DNA from: Sanguinoderma infundibulare
Taxonomy: Eukaryota; Basidiomycota; Agaricomycetes; Polyporales; Polyporaceae
DNA length: 64,000 nucleotides
Direction: 5' to 3'
Assembly (NCBI GenBank): GCA_032821775.1
Contig: JAVLRN010000006.1
Location: forward strand, 2,852,001 to 2,916,000
In this document: one piece after another, positions 21,686 to 34,131 of the stretch
Layout of the letters: each line of letters opens with the position of its first letter
Position numbering within the stretch: position 1 is the first letter of the stretch
Program-made: the position numbers and the translations under genes
The notes under the pieces: model-generated
Told to the model about the DNA's origin: nothing
Seen by the model: only the letters and a program-made list of their open reading frames with translations
The model's database searches: none

Positions 21686-22456
21686 TCACTGCCACATATG
21701 CGCGCATGTCCCTCCGAAGGTGACGGCAGGTTGAAGCACTATACCCCGTATCCCATGTCTGAATAGGCTACAGAACGACATCACGGCGACACAGGATGGT
21801 ACATCGGCATTCCATAAGAGTACATACCTTGGTCTAAACCATCTCACTTCCCGACCACTACCCAGTACCTCGTCCAACAGTCCGAACTTCTCTGGCTCTT
21901 CTACCACCATCTCCGCCATGACGCACGCGCTACCCCACGCCTGCGCTCCAACCGTGGCCGAGTCGCCCTCAACGAAGATCGACACGTCCGTCAAGCTGAT
22001 GTCGATGTCGGCTTCGAGAGAGGGCGCGTGGAACGCGTACCGGCGGGTCAGAGTCCTGGCTGCAGCGGTGCCAGCGCACGCAGCGATGAGCTCCGTAGCA
22101 CAGCGGATGAGGGCTTCAACCTTGTCCTCGCCGCAGTATGGATGCACGTCGTCCTCGAGTGGGTAGGGAAGGAGGGAGGCTTGGGAGACGAGTCTGGTGA
22201 GCCAACGGACGGCGTATGCCCGCTCGAACTCGTCCAAACGCAGGGATTCTAGCGCCGCCTTCTCCTCATCATCTTCAACAGAGCCATGGGCGTTGTGCGG
22301 AGGCTTGCGGTCGACGCGCCGCGTCCCGCAGACCAGAGGGTTGTAGAGGGTACGGAGGGACTCAACCAGGCTTGCTAGCGCCTCGACAGGATGCTTGCGG
22401 ATCTTGCGGATTGGAGGCAGCGTCGAGGACGGAGGAGCGAAGACACAGAGAGTCAT
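21686..22456 (-). pseudogene. Methyltransferase-16 copy truncated before the SAM motif
   Basis: The frame starts MTLCVFAPPSSTLPPIRKIR and follows the complete gene at 11439-12626 for about 195 residues (to EEPEKFGLLDEVLGSGRE). It then switches to unrelated codons (VRWFRPRYVLLWNADVPS...) and ends. The ELGAGTG motif and everything after it are missing, so methyl transfer is not expected. The replacement tail is shared, in inverted orientation, with 49660-49835. Confidence 0.85.
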
Positions 22457-23170
22457 TCAAAGATGGAAGGCCTGAGGACGTCGCCCGAGGTTGGTTGGTA
22501 CGAGCAGGTCGAGAGCAGGCAGTGAGAGTTCGGATGCCAGATGTCCAAGACCTTCAAGCGCCTGTTCGAACTTGTACTTCTACCGTCATCCACCGCTACA
22601 ACGGACGAAGCACTGGTGAGTTGATAACACTGCGAGTCTCATTGTAATGTCCTCATAAGTAACCCCAGCAGCCGTCTTGCGTCACAAGTCGGGCGAATCC
22701 TTGCAAAGAAGGTCCCATGGCTCTCGGCCGTGGTTTCGATGCCAATCCATCACCGAATCCACACATGCCGCAGACAGACATCTTTTGTCCTGAGAAACTC
22801 TCAGGCCCATGAGAACGTCGCGAGTGTTCATGGCCGACTAGGGCAACACAAGATAACACAGGGCGACACGTAGCCGGGCGATGCAGAGACCAATTCGAAC
22901 CATGTGACAGCCTGAGCTGCTTCCTGATGTGCGTCGTCCAAAGTCGTCGTCAGTTTCTTCACTATCTTTCTAACCGAGGATCGGTACCGCGTTCCATCGG
23001 CATCGGGGTGCAGTAGGGTGCAGTAGAATCGTGTTCGCTAATTGATCAATTCTGCGCCGGCCATAGCCCGTCCATGATAAAGCACGGACCTGTCGTGCCT
23101 GTCGCCTACGTATACCGTCAGTCCTCCCCCTCGCGGTCCGCGACGAACACGCCGCGCCACCTTTCGTACA
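22457..23170. other. Duplicated divergent spacer
   Basis: A direct copy of 12627-13334 with small deletions. No gene is recognised. Confidence 0.6.
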
Positions 23171-24881
23171 ATGGCGGATTCTCAAGATGCGGCCCAAATT
23201 ATAGTATTGACCGATGAATTGTGCGTACTTGTCTATCTTGCAATATCCGATGGGCTCTCTGATCCAGATCCCACACGAAGCATTTCTGCACAATATGCGA
23301 CCATGGCTGTGTTTTGTATGTGCTTCACTCTTACTCTTCTGTGATGAGCATAACTTGACTCCCTCGCCGCAGCATTTATCATTTATGAGTACTTCATCAC
23401 GTTCGACCTCGAGGTGGACTTGTTCTGGAAAAGACGACTCACCGGGGCTGGCGTCTTGTTCCTCCTGAATCGCTACCTCACTCTGTGGCTACGGAGTGTT
23501 GATATCAGTGAAGTACACGTCACATCGGTGACGGTGAGTAACCTTTGCGTTCGATGGGCTTTTCTGACCTCTTCCTAGAGGTAAGATATCTGAATCCATA
23601 AACCCGTCTCGAACTCTGAACCTGACGCAAACGTTGAAGTTGCACTGGCCTCGTAAGAGCGTACGTACTCTTGAATGAGCTCCAGTACGTGATATGGGGA
23701 GGTAAGCCATCACGACCTCCAAGGATCCTCTTCTCACGACTCTCCAGCGTTTTCCGCCTTGCGAACATTCGCCCTGAGCAGGAGTTTGATCACTGCGCTT
23801 GCCGTCGGTCTGCTCTCGATTGCCCCGTTCGTGGTGAATCTTGTAAGCCGTCCTCCCACTGACATATTTGTGCGTCGGCCTAATGATTGGCAGGTTGCGT
23901 ACTACGGCATCATGCAAGTCACTGGAGGCGTAGACCCAATCTTCGCCTGTGGGGTTGCGTCCACAGCTCCGATCACCCTGATGCAGTCGACCATGTGAGT
24001 GGAAAACTACGCAGCCGTTGGCTCCTCGTGCTCATCAAAGTGTAGATGTATGTTCGCCTACGATATATCTACATATCCAGTTGCTAACATTAGTATGGCT
24101 GTACCAGTCATCATCGTTTCTCGGGGCTGTCTTATCGTAACAGATATCACCGTTCTGCTCGTAACGTGGTGGCGCACGTACCAGCGCGGTATGAACGGAG
24201 TATTTTCAGGCAAACGGACACTCTCAAATGTCATCCTCGTCGATGGTGAGTACTAAATATTGTTCTGGGTATGAAAATCTCTGACGTGTTTTGCACAGGA
24301 ACCGGCTTCTTCCTGTCAGTGTTCCCATTGGACATGGTGCTGGCCATATCTCTGACGAGTCTGTGTAGAGTCCTGTTGGGCCTCAACGTGGCCCACCTTT
24401 CCCTTACGCTCGTGGTATGCGACCGTTCTGCAGCCCGCATTGCTCTACGTCCCTGATCACATCGACAGGGCTACTCCAATCCCAATATCGTCTACACCAG
24501 CGAGATCACCTATTTCTCTGAGCCGTACGTCGTCCTTCCCCTCCGTCTCGCCTGCGCAAGTGACATTCCCGGCCTGATAGGATCACGAGCGTGCTTGTGT
24601 CTCGCTTCCTCCTCGACCTTCAAGCCGCCAGCCTCCGCACCGTCCACCAGAGCTCGCAGAGTGCTCATGTGTATAGGACAAGCTCCGACACCGACATCGG
24701 TACGCTCTCCTTCGCGAAGGTCGTCGGCTCAATCGCTTCGCACCTCGACGGACATGGAGATGACGACGAACACGACGACCACGCCTTTGGGGGAGAATCT
24801 GAGGGAACCCTTACGGCTGTGGCGGGGGAAGAGAAAGATTGCGGCGCAGTTGCGGCGTTCACACGTGGGGGGCGTATCTGA
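23171..24881 (+). CDS. DUF6533 multi-pass membrane protein, copy 2
   Basis: A close paralogue of copy 1 with the same exon layout. ATG 23171 gives MADSQDAAQIIVLTDE. The third exon encodes IIYEYFITFDLEVDLFWKRR and LTGAGVLFLLNRYLTLW. Later exons give LRTFALSRSLITALAVGLLS, VAYYGIMQVTGGVDPIF, IIVSRGCLIVTDITVLLVTWW and ITSVLVSRFLLDLQAASLRTV. The C-terminus differs from copy 1 after EEKDCGAV, where it reads AAFTRGGRI and stops at 24881, because the 3' flank is new sequence. Function unknown. Confidence 0.75.
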
Positions 24882-25586
24882 GGTCACTGCGACACGGATG
24901 CATTTACTGTTGGTGGTTCCTTCCAGCTTTATACGTTTCTTCCATGCACTAAGTAGTATTGCAGCCGCTTCAGATTTTCGCTTAGCATGCTTCGCGCCCC
25001 GGCATGTAATTCGGAACCTCGGCGTTAACATCATTGACAAGCGCCTCTCTGGGAAGGTGTACAGAATGTCGTGCTGTGGTCGATGAGCGGCGATTCACTT
25101 CTAGATCGCTATATCAACGGCCAAGACTGCGGCTCAAAAACTAGGTCCCAGAGCCGTCACGAAGTATCTATTGTTCACGTAAAGTTTGACCCGTGATGGC
25201 GCCATCGTCCCCCAGATGATACATGTAAGTTCAATTTCACCTTATCATGCCACGCCCCGCTGAGCTTTCCCAGCGTTGAGACACTTCCGCTGCACAAAAG
25301 CTCCACCCCGGCGCCTTCCAACGACCAAGGTTGCAGCGCAACAGAGAGAACCCAAAGGCTAAGGCTGGCTTCCTATCCATGTGTCGAGATTGGTGAGCTT
25401 TCTCATGACGACGGACACACTTCGGGCAGACATTTGCTCCGCTTGGGCGAAGCGCGCCACAATTGCATCCATAAAGTCTCTCCTCGCCCTTCTCAAACTC
25501 TCTCATCGGATATAAGGGGTCGCGTGTCTGAGCCTATGAACCTTGGCTGGAGGTGTTTCTCCCGACCAAAGGCTTTCCCCACGACG
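24882..25586. other. Intergenic, upstream of DUF6533 copy 3
   Basis: Homology to the duplicated block ends around 24860. No gene is recognised in the remaining stretch. It holds the TATA element listed next. Confidence 0.5.
25511..25517 (+). promoter_or_regulatory. Candidate TATA box
   Basis: TATAAGG lies 76 bp upstream of the ATG at 25587, a normal distance for a fungal TATA promoter. Confidence 0.45.
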
Positions 25587-27340
25587 ATGTCCTCGCAAAA
25601 CGATGAGCAGCGATCGCTCAGTCTTACCGAGTGAGTGCTTTTTGAGGGTCCAGTACGACGCCGTGACCATAACTGACGACTTCTGCTCCAAGCACGATTG
25701 GCACTTGTTGCGCTTGCGCTGTGTTAAGTGTGTTCCCATGTCCTATTCGACCAGACATTGCGACGCAGTACGCTGACCAAGATTTCGTTTAGCGCTGCTG
25801 ACATGCGAATGGCTTTCAACATTCCGGTCAGAAGTACGATTGTTCTGGCGGCGAAAGCTGTCGATCGCAGCAATCCTGTTCTTCTGGAACAGGTATCTAA
25901 CTCTCATCGTCGTCTACGATGGCTTCTTCGTATTCTCTCCCACTATCCAGGTATGTCATGCGCAAGAATCATCCTAACGGCATTTGACCTTTCCGCAGGG
26001 GTACGTGTACAACCAGGGACTCCAAGACCGCTCAACTCATCTCGCAGCTCAATCTGTAGATGCACGGCCATCATTCGATCGGGGTATATCTTGAACTACC
26101 TCCAATTTCTTTCTGGCGCAGGTATCATCGAGTACACAGGCCTCCCGAAGGTTGTAACTCAAGCTAATGCGGACTCGAACTTTAGTGTTCTCCACCCTGC
26201 GGGTATACGGTCTAAGCCAGAGTTGGGTTGTGTCGACACTGGTGTTTGCGCTGTCCAATGTACCGATGGTGCTGAACTTCGTCAGTGGAAGACCGTGTTA
26301 GCGGATGGCTCGCATGCTGAATCGGGTTTCTCAGGTGGATACGTTCGGAATAGAAAAAGCAACTGGCTTTCCGTATGAAGGCTTCAGTTGCGTCGAATTT
26401 ACTGCTGGCGAAGAAAGCGCGTCACTGGTCACCACGTAAGTCGTTTATCATCAACCGTGCGGGATGATGTGCCACTTACCCATCCTCAAGGTGTACGTCT
26501 GTTGACCAGGACATGGTCATAATCATCTCATGCATGCGCTCCTAGACCTTGTTGCCTCAAGAGCAAGCCTCATCCTGGCAGATGCCATCGTCCTCCTCGT
26601 GACGTGGATCGCCACTTACAGAAAGGACCTTGTCGGCGAAGGTGCGCGACAGCATTCACTCATGTTCGTCATGCTCTACAACGGTGCGCACCATTAGTAT
26701 TTCGCGTGCATTTGGAACGCTCAGTCTCAATTCTGCACAGGTACCTGCTACTTCTCGTAAGCACTCGTCTCTTGACACCACTGCAGCTCGAGCAACTAAA
26801 CACATCTACGGTCAGGGTCATGCTCCTTCTCAACATTCTCCACATGTCGCTATCATTGCCGGACGTGAGCGCATGTCATGCTCCGGTCATAGTTGTTGAC
26901 GAAATTGTAATTCATGGACCTAGATCGCCGACAGCGCTCCAGGCAGGGCGGGGAGCGATGTAACGGCATTCACGCAACCGTACTGTCCCTTTTTTTCAGT
27001 CTGCCCTTTATCTGCCAACGCTGATGCGTACGGAATCTTGTCCAGGATCACAAGCGTGCTCATCGCTCGCTTCCTAATCGATCTCCAAGCGACCAACCGA
27101 AGCACGATGAACCTCGGCGGCCCTAGCCAAAGTCAAGCATCGCAACCATTCGGCGACGCCAGCACGCTCCGCTTCAATGTCCGGGCCATTGGCTCGTTCG
27201 GCACCGTCTTGAACGCGGACGGTGCTTTCGCCATCGAGAACGAGGACGAAGACGAGGAAATGATGTCTGAGGGCCGGGCGGGAGCGAACATGCAGGAGTC
27301 GGCAACTGGGGCTGAAGTCGACGCAGCGGGCGATTGTTGA
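25587..27340 (+). CDS. DUF6533 multi-pass membrane protein, copy 3 (diverged)
   Basis: Begins MSSQNDEQRSLSLTE. The signature exon at about 25830-25950 reads SEVRLFWRRKLSIAAILFFW then NRYLTLIVVYDGFFVF. Further exons give TLRVYGLSQSWVVSTLVFAL with SNVPMVLNFVSG, FGIEKATGFPYEGFSCVEFT, LVASRASLILADAIVLLVTW with IATYRKDL, and ITSVLIARFLIDLQATNRST. The last exon ends with an acidic tail (ENEDEDEEMM) at 27340. The exons between the start and the signature block could not be joined cleanly, so the 5' part may be mis-modelled or damaged. It is much more diverged than the other copies, suggesting an older member of the family that was already resident here. Confidence 0.65.
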
Positions 27341-28101
27341 AGGTTGGACGTTGAAGGTTGGACGTCTGGCTCCGATGTGGCGGCAGAGTAGAGTTGACAA
27401 ACCTAATGTATAAGTGTACAACGCGAATTGATCATATTTCCTAGACGTGGGCATCCACAACGCCGAGCCTGCCGTCTTCCTGCGCGTTCAGCCTGACCAC
27501 ATTGCTGCGTGTAATCGACACCGTTTGAACTCAAGACAAGTCGTCCATGCGGAACGAAGCCGGTGTCGGACTCGGACGTGCACCAGAAGGGAACTCGCAG
27601 TGGCAGGGAAGCAAGTCGGGGAACTTATCAGCAAAAGCGCAACCTGCCTGCAGGGCTATTCTAAGCGCTAGGGGGTTATGCAAGGTCTCGCTGGATCCGG
27701 CCCTCACCTGCAGGACTCTGTAGATACGCCATACAGTAACTACAGCCATTCACCTTATACTATCATACGCCGGGGACTATTGCAGTCCTCTACAATATCC
27801 CCCCCCCCCTTGGTCATACATGGCACTACAGGGGCCATGCACCTATCCTACAGGCCACTACAGTATTTCCCCCGGCTCCGACGAAATCCTACAGGGCTCT
27901 GCAGCACGCTCCGCTATAAACTGTAGGATATTGGCCTATCCGCCGGAATGCTGCAGAGCCATACGCTGGATTTCAAGATATCATGAGGCACCTACCGATA
28001 GCTACGATGGCTACAGAGCTATATGGTTTATTACAGGTATATATAAACCTCAAACCCGGTTTACTGATGAAGGACAAGTTCATGTGATGATAATTATGGC
28101 A
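27341..28101. other. Intergenic with palindromic and homopolymer sequence
   Basis: Contains an 11-C run at 27799-27809, many CTACAG/CTGTAG words between 27700 and 28030, and the inverted repeat listed separately. There is no supported gene. Composition is more A/T-rich than neighbouring coding DNA. Confidence 0.55.
27895..27960. repeat. 12-bp perfect inverted repeat (hairpin)
   Basis: GGCTCTGCAGCA at 27895-27906 is the exact reverse complement of TGCTGCAGAGCC at 27949-27960, with a 42-bp loop. CCTACAG and CTGTAGG lie just outside and inside the arms. Confidence 0.85.
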
Positions 28102-28172
28102 TCCGATATGGTGTAGTGGCTAACATTATCGCCTCTCACGCGATAGCCCGGGGTTCGATTCCCCGTGTCGGA
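28102..28172 (+). tRNA. tRNA-Glu (anticodon CTC)
   Basis: 71 nt fold into a complete cloverleaf. The 7-bp acceptor stem TCCGATA/TGTCGGA includes one G-T pair. The D stem is GTGT/ACAT. The 5-bp anticodon stem ATCGC/GCGAT has loop CTCTCAC giving anticodon CTC. The T stem CGGGG/CCCCG has loop TTCGATT. No intron. Confidence 0.93.
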
Positions 28173-28312
28173 ATGTGAAAGCTGTGATTGTATTTTTGCC
28201 ATCTTTGGGCGGCTCGCTTTTTGGCGTGCTGAGTCGGTAATTACTAATCGGGGAGAAGTCCGTACCTTCCGCATCATCCCTCATCGTTCTGCGGCCGCCC
28301 TCCTCGTCGACC

Positions 28313-28935
28313 ATGTCCAAACATCACCCAGGTTGGTCAACAATTCCACAGTACAGCCTGGTACTGATAGTGAATATGCCGTAGATCTCATCATGTGCAG
28401 GAGGCAGCCCGGTATTGGTGCGTTAGCTAACTTCCCTTGTCGCTCTATCCTAGGTTTGGCTGATTGTTTGTGTCTCTAGCCATTGGCCGTCTATGTGAGA
28501 AATGCGATGGGAAATGGTGTGTCTCTCATACGACCGGTCGCAAAGGATGCCGCTACTGACTCTAGCCGCCACGTAGCCCTGTCTGTGATTCCTACGTACG
28601 CCCCGAGACCCTTGTCCGCATCTGTGACGAATGCAACTTTGGCACTTACGGAGGGCGATGCATCATCTGCGGTTCACCTGGTGAGCAGTCTCGCCCTCCT
28701 GCCCCCTCTTCCTCTGGCTGACGCATATCGTTTAGGTATCTCCGACGCTTATTACTGCGCTGAGTGTACGAGGCTAGAAAAGGACCGAGATGGATGTCCG
28801 AAGATCGTTAATCTAGGGGCGAGTAGGACGGACTTGTTCTATGAGCGGCGTCGCTTAGGTGCGTAGTTGTGCGTGCAACTTGTCGTACTTTCCTGAGCCC
28901 CTGTCCCCCATGTTGTAGGCTTCAAGAAAGGCTAG
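28313..28935 (+). CDS. RDS3: Splicing factor RDS3 / PHF5A (SF3b complex)
   Basis: A core SF3b subunit of the U2 snRNP, needed for branch-site recognition in the nucleus. Six exons (28313-28331, 28385-28417, 28480-28516, 28577-28680, 28736-28858, 28919-28935) with five GT-AG introns total 333 nt, that is exactly 110 residues, the length typical of the family. The protein starts [20 protein letters not shown] and continues [59 protein letters not shown] and [20 protein letters not shown]. The CxxC pairs of its zinc knot are intact. There is no second copy, as expected for an essential gene. Confidence 0.96.
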
Positions 28936-30257
28936 CCGCACGCACCATATCGCAGCTTTGTCGCTCCCTGCAGATCTTGTACAGTACCTCCCGCTCGTTG
29001 TTCGATGACCGACTTGGATGCTCGACTAGCCATTGCAATGGAACCTCTCCAGATATCCCGGTAACAACCTGTGTCCGGCAACCAGAGCTCCGTCGAGCCA
29101 ACCGCAGGTCGAGGCGCAGAGCCTAGGCTCGAATTCCGACTCAGGCACAGGATGAGGGCGCGAGCTGCAGCGATCCCGCGGGCGGCTGAGCGACGGCGGA
29201 CTAGAGGACGTTTATACGGACCTATGGGTGCGGTGTCGTCAAAAGACAGCTCTGCAGCGCGTAGCCCTTGGGGCTGCCCCTCCATGTTGTCCGATGGAGA
29301 ATAGTCGGAATAACGCAGAGAAGGCGCAGGTTGTTGTTGGCCACTCTCATTATATATGACTGAAGTCAAACGTTTCGGGGGAATCTATTGGCACTTGTGT
29401 AAAGATGGGGATATCGGGTTGGTCCTCAAGGCGTCCCAACGTTCAATGGAGTTACTACGCAAGTGGGTACTTTCGGCAGAGTCGGCAGCCATGCTGCTCG
29501 GCAGATTCCGATGCTTCTTAGAGGTGTTGCGTGGTGTTGCGCAGTACTCAAATTACTTGCCCGAGTACATCCTCCCGGCGGTATAAAGTAGCTCGAGCCT
29601 CGAAGGACTTGAACAAGAAGAACAATGTGCCGGCCGCCCTCGCCACTATTGCGCACCACAGTATATATGGTCATGCCATCAAGAGAGACATCACCTTTGT
29701 GTTCAAGGTGACTGGCCTTCGGCTCGCCCTTGTCCCAGGATACAAAGAGACTTTCAAGTCCTGATGGGCCACCCTTGGCGGTTTCCCCGTCCTATTTGCA
29801 GCTACAAGCGAGCCTCGACGGAGTCCATGCGCTGAGTGCGACTTGGAGGTGACCAGGAGGTTCCGCGCAAGGCACTGTCGGAGTTCAATCTTGCTGTTCA
29901 GCGACCAGATCTCGTTGCCTCGTCTGTCCTCTTTCCACCACCATCATCTCCTCCAACCCCCTCGAATAATCCCTCCCTCCTCCCCTGTATCCCAGCAATA
30001 TTCCCCTAGAGACGCGCACAGCTTTTCCCTTCGTCCCCGGCACTGATTTTCCGCCCCTCTCTCCGCCCCGCGGGCGCCAGAAGGAGACCTCTAGCCATTC
30101 CTCCCATCCCCCTCATCTTCCAACCACCTTAGAAATATCTTAGACCCCCCTCATCCGCCTCGATACACACCGCGGGCGCTCTAGCGTATTAATCAGAGCC
30201 CCTCGGCTTTAATCCGCCTCATTTCCAACGTTCCTGACGGCGCTTGTAGACGTAACG
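28936..30257. other. Intergenic, 3' flank of RDS3 and promoter of SNT2
   Basis: No protein family is recognised. An open frame at 29356-29586 (+), 76 codons, lacks recognisable features. The last about 350 bp before the SNT2 ATG are strongly pyrimidine-rich (C/T tracts at 29930-30240) with no clear TATA box, typical of a constitutive fungal promoter. Confidence 0.55.
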
Positions 30258-33200
30258 ATGGCTTCCTCCCAGTCGTTCAAGATCACCCTCAAGAATGGCG
30301 AGGAGGTCAAAGTGAATGGTAATTCTTCTCGGCCTCCTCAGCGTCCCAGAACATCGTGCTGATTTTTCCAGACCACGTCTACTGCTCCCCCAGCTGGGGC
30401 ATCCGCGACGGCACCCCCTACTCCATCGCGCGCATCATGGAGTTCCTGCCAGCGCAGGGCATGCCGACGTTCGACAGGGCCGGGCGGCGCAACGAGCCTA
30501 TCACCCGCGTCCGCCTCGCGTGGTACTACCGCCCGAGCGATGTCTCGGACCGCACCGTCGCCGACTCGCGCCTCCTCCTCGCCGCCATCTACTCCGAGGT
30601 CTGCGAGCTCAGTCAGCTCCGCGCAAAGTGCTTCGTCCTCCACCGCGACAGGATCTCGGACCTCGCCGGCTGGAAGAAGCGGCCGGACAGGTTCTACTTC
30701 ACGCGCCTCTTCGACCCGTGGCTCCGGAAGGAGTTCGAGGTCATCCCCGCCACGACCGTCCGCAATGGTGTGTGGCGCGCTGCTCACCGCATGTAGGACT
30801 CAAGGATGATGTGCTCGAAATACTGACTCTGTGCATTTCCAGTGCCGGCACATATCAGGGATGTCCTCATCGAACGGTACGAGTACATAGTCGCCGAACG
30901 GGAGGTCGTCCCGGACCTGACCGACGATATCCGCCTCTGTGATACGTGTGAGAAGTGGTGCCCGCCGTATGTCTTCCCCTGGTCTTCTCTCTTCTCCCGC
31001 CGGCATCGTCCCACCTGACGCCATCCCGCGCAGCGCCGAATCCCTCCCATGCGACCGCTGCAAGAAATACTTCCACATGGAGTGCGTCACCCCGCCGATG
31101 CTCTCGAAGCCGAGTCGTGGGTACGGCTGGACGTGCGCGCCGTGCTCACGTGCGCACGAGGAGGAGGTCGAGAAGCACGACATGCGGCACCACACGCCCG
31201 CAGCGGCCCCGAAGCCGAAGACGAACGCGCCGCCCGCGCGCGGGCGCGGACGGCCGAGGAAGGACCGGGTGCTCGCGGAGAAGGAGGAGAACGTGGCGAT
31301 CAAGCATTTCAAGATGTGGCCTGTCCGGTACTTCGGGTGAGTCCGACGCGCGTGCCCTCGGAGATGAGCTCGCGCGCGGCGTTTTCGTATTGAATTTGGC
31401 GTCTGGCGCAGGTTGTACACGTTCGCAGAGGACACCCTCGGTGCGTGTCTGCGGCGGAGAGGAGCGTGCCTGGTGCACTGCAGCTGCTGATTTCGGACGA
31501 CAGACCCTGACGATCTTATCTTCCCACGCGCGGCTACCCGCGTCGGCCCCAAATTCCAAGCCAGCGTACCTGCTGCTCCGGGCACCGCAGACAGGCCAAT
31601 TGGTGTGTTCGCATAGGTTCGCATCCTCCGCGCGTCGCCGCTGACTGACGATGTTGCAGAAATCGAGGAGCGAGGGGGAGATGCGACGATTGAGGTCCTG
31701 AGCCTCGTCAACGAAATGTCTCCGGCGCAAGGTGCGTATGATACGAGCCGAGACGTCGGAGTAGCGCTTATTCATCCGTATTTGTCTCCCAGTGGAGTCG
31801 TGTGAGTACCGCACGAGCAGGTCGAGAAAAGAAGCGTTGCTGAGCTCGTCGTGTAGTCGAGAAACAGAAGAGCCTGCTCACACGGAACGACAAGCTCCGC
31901 TGCAGCGTCGACTGGCTGACCGAGGTTACTTTCCGGCTGACGGACGCATGGGTCAACAAGCGCGACTTCTCTGCAGCTAACATGAGGTCGCCGATGCGGC
32001 TCCAGAAGGTGAGACAACAAGACGATCTTCGCGGAATGAATCTCACCGCGTCCCAGTTCAAGAAGAACGATACGCGATACACCGACAACGAGTGGGGCGC
32101 CGACGAGGTGGCTGCGTTCGAGGACGCGATCTTGATGTACGGCGCCGAGCTGCGTGCCGTGCGCGAGGAGGTGGGCACGCGGACGATGCCCGAGGTCGTG
32201 CGCTTCTACGGACACTGGAAAAAGTGCGCAATGCATCTTGTCCCTCCATGCACTCTCCCACTCACCATCGCGGCACCAGCTCGAAAGTAGGCGAGGAGAA
32301 CGTGCGCATACGCGCGTTGCGGGCGAGCGGCCGGGAGGACGCGAAGATGGACGAGCCGATGCGCGAGGCCACCCCCGATGGCGACGAGGGCTCGATCGTC
32401 ACGGAGCTCAAGAAGAACCACAACAGCTGCGGCGCGTGCCGTACGCGCGAGTCCGAGATGTGGTGGAAGGCGCCTAAAGGTCTGCCCACGGGGGTCCTCT
32501 GCGACAACTGCGGGCTCAGCTGGCGCAAGTACGCGGACCTGAACGTGCGCCCGATCCGCGACGATGTCGCGCCGACCTCCAAGGCGAAGCCTGAGAACAA
32601 GCGCGAAGGCACACCGCTGAACCCTCCTGCGACCAAGCGCGCGAAGGTAGGTTGTTTTGTGGACGTTGGCCGCAGGAGCTCACAAGACTGTCTCTCTGCA
32701 GACCGCTTCTTCACAGTCGACCCCGCCCCCTGCCGCAGTCCCGCAGTTGCGGTGTGTCTGCTGCCAGCGTAGCGGGCCGCTGGGCAAGGTCCTGCGCTGC
32801 AAGCAGTGCCAGTTCCGCGTCCACGCTGGCACATGCGGGGCCGCGCCCGACCCCGCTACGGCGGAGAACTGGGTGTGCGACCTCTGCCAGAATGAGAAGC
32901 TGCTCGAAGCGTCCCTGGTACGCCGTACCTCGCACCCTGTGTGCTCTCCGATTGCTCATGGAGATCTACGTCGTTCCTTCTGTTGCAGATACCGGACTGT
33001 CTGCTCTGTCCACGAATGCGGCGCGACCCGAAGAAGAAGCTGATCTATCCCCCGCCGGACTCGTACCTCCGCGCGTGCAAGCCGACGGAAGGGCAGGCGT
33101 GGGTGCACGTGCTGTGCTCCGTGTTCGTCCCCGAGCTCACCTACTCGGACGCGAGCCGCCTCCGCCTGGTGGAAGGCATCAGCGCTATACCGGCCCATCG

Positions 33201-34096
33201 GTGGCAGAACGTGCGCTTTCCGTCTTCGTATCGTGTATCCCTGGTGTCGACGCTGACGCTCTCGCGGATTGGAATAGAGCTGCAGGCTGTGCGACCGCGA
33301 CGACGGCGCAGTGATCCAGTGCAGCGAGTGCATCGCCGAGTTCCACGTCTCGTGCGCGTGGAAGCAAGGCTACAAGTTCGGCTTCGAGATCCAGCAGGTA
33401 CGTCCCCCGAGTCCCCCTCCCCCTCCGCCGTCTTGCACCCGCACACGAGTTCAGCACGGCCCCTCCGCGCTCGTGCAGGCCAGTAGGAACAGCCGCAGGG
33501 AGGGAACGCCCACGGTCGACTTCAAGGGCCAGTCCGGCCTCATGGTCCCCTCCGTCCTCTGCAAAGCGCACGTCGGCCACAAGCGGCAGCTGTACGAGCT
33601 CTGCGAGACGAACGGCGCCGGGGAGGTACGTCCTCCGTCCCCATCATCGCATCATCACATCCATCCCTTCCATTCGTCGCTCGGAACCGGAACTTATGTA
33701 ACAATGTGTACTCGCTGTCATTGGAACAGACGGCGCTCCAGGTCTACTGCAAGAGCTACAAGCAGGCGCGCGTCGACCAGACGCACGCTCTCCTCCGCAA
33801 GGCGCGCCGGCTCGACAAGATCCTCGAGGCGTCTTCCTCCGCCTCCTCGTCCTCCGCGACCTCGCCCGACGCGAGCGCCGCCAGCACCCCTGGGACGAGC
33901 GCAGGCCCAGGCGTCGGAGCGCCGAACGTCTTCGCCAACGGCGCCGCGGTGGGACTCGGGTTCGGGCTCGGGCTTGTCAACGGATTCGCCGTGGCCACGA
34001 CGGACCCGCACTGCTACCGCTGCCGGACAGAATTCTCGCCTTTCTTCTACGAGGTGACGACCACGACCGCGAATGCGCACCGCGCCACCGGCACAG

Positions 34097-34131
<35 letters not shown>

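Larger units (their letters stand above)
11439..24881. repeat. Left mosaic of duplicated accessory module
   Basis: The blocks 11439-15420 (methyltransferase, spacer, DUF6533, P450 start) and 21686-24881 (methyltransferase fragment, spacer, DUF6533) are direct paralogous copies. Between them lie a DUF6533 tail, the epimerase, spacer S1 and the acyltransferase. The blocks recur in inverted orientation at 46043-54140. Copies differ by many point changes and several indels, so duplication was not very recent. Confidence 0.8.

Noticed and set aside
31793..31807. Possible 7-nt micro-exon in SNT2
   Set aside because: Including it breaks the reading frame. The single intron 31732-31856 gives a total coding length divisible by three.
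31146..31814. Long minus-strand open frame inside SNT2
   Set aside because: It overlaps in-phase, domain-bearing exons of SNT2, crosses their introns and has no recognisable features. It is a composition shadow of GC-rich coding DNA.
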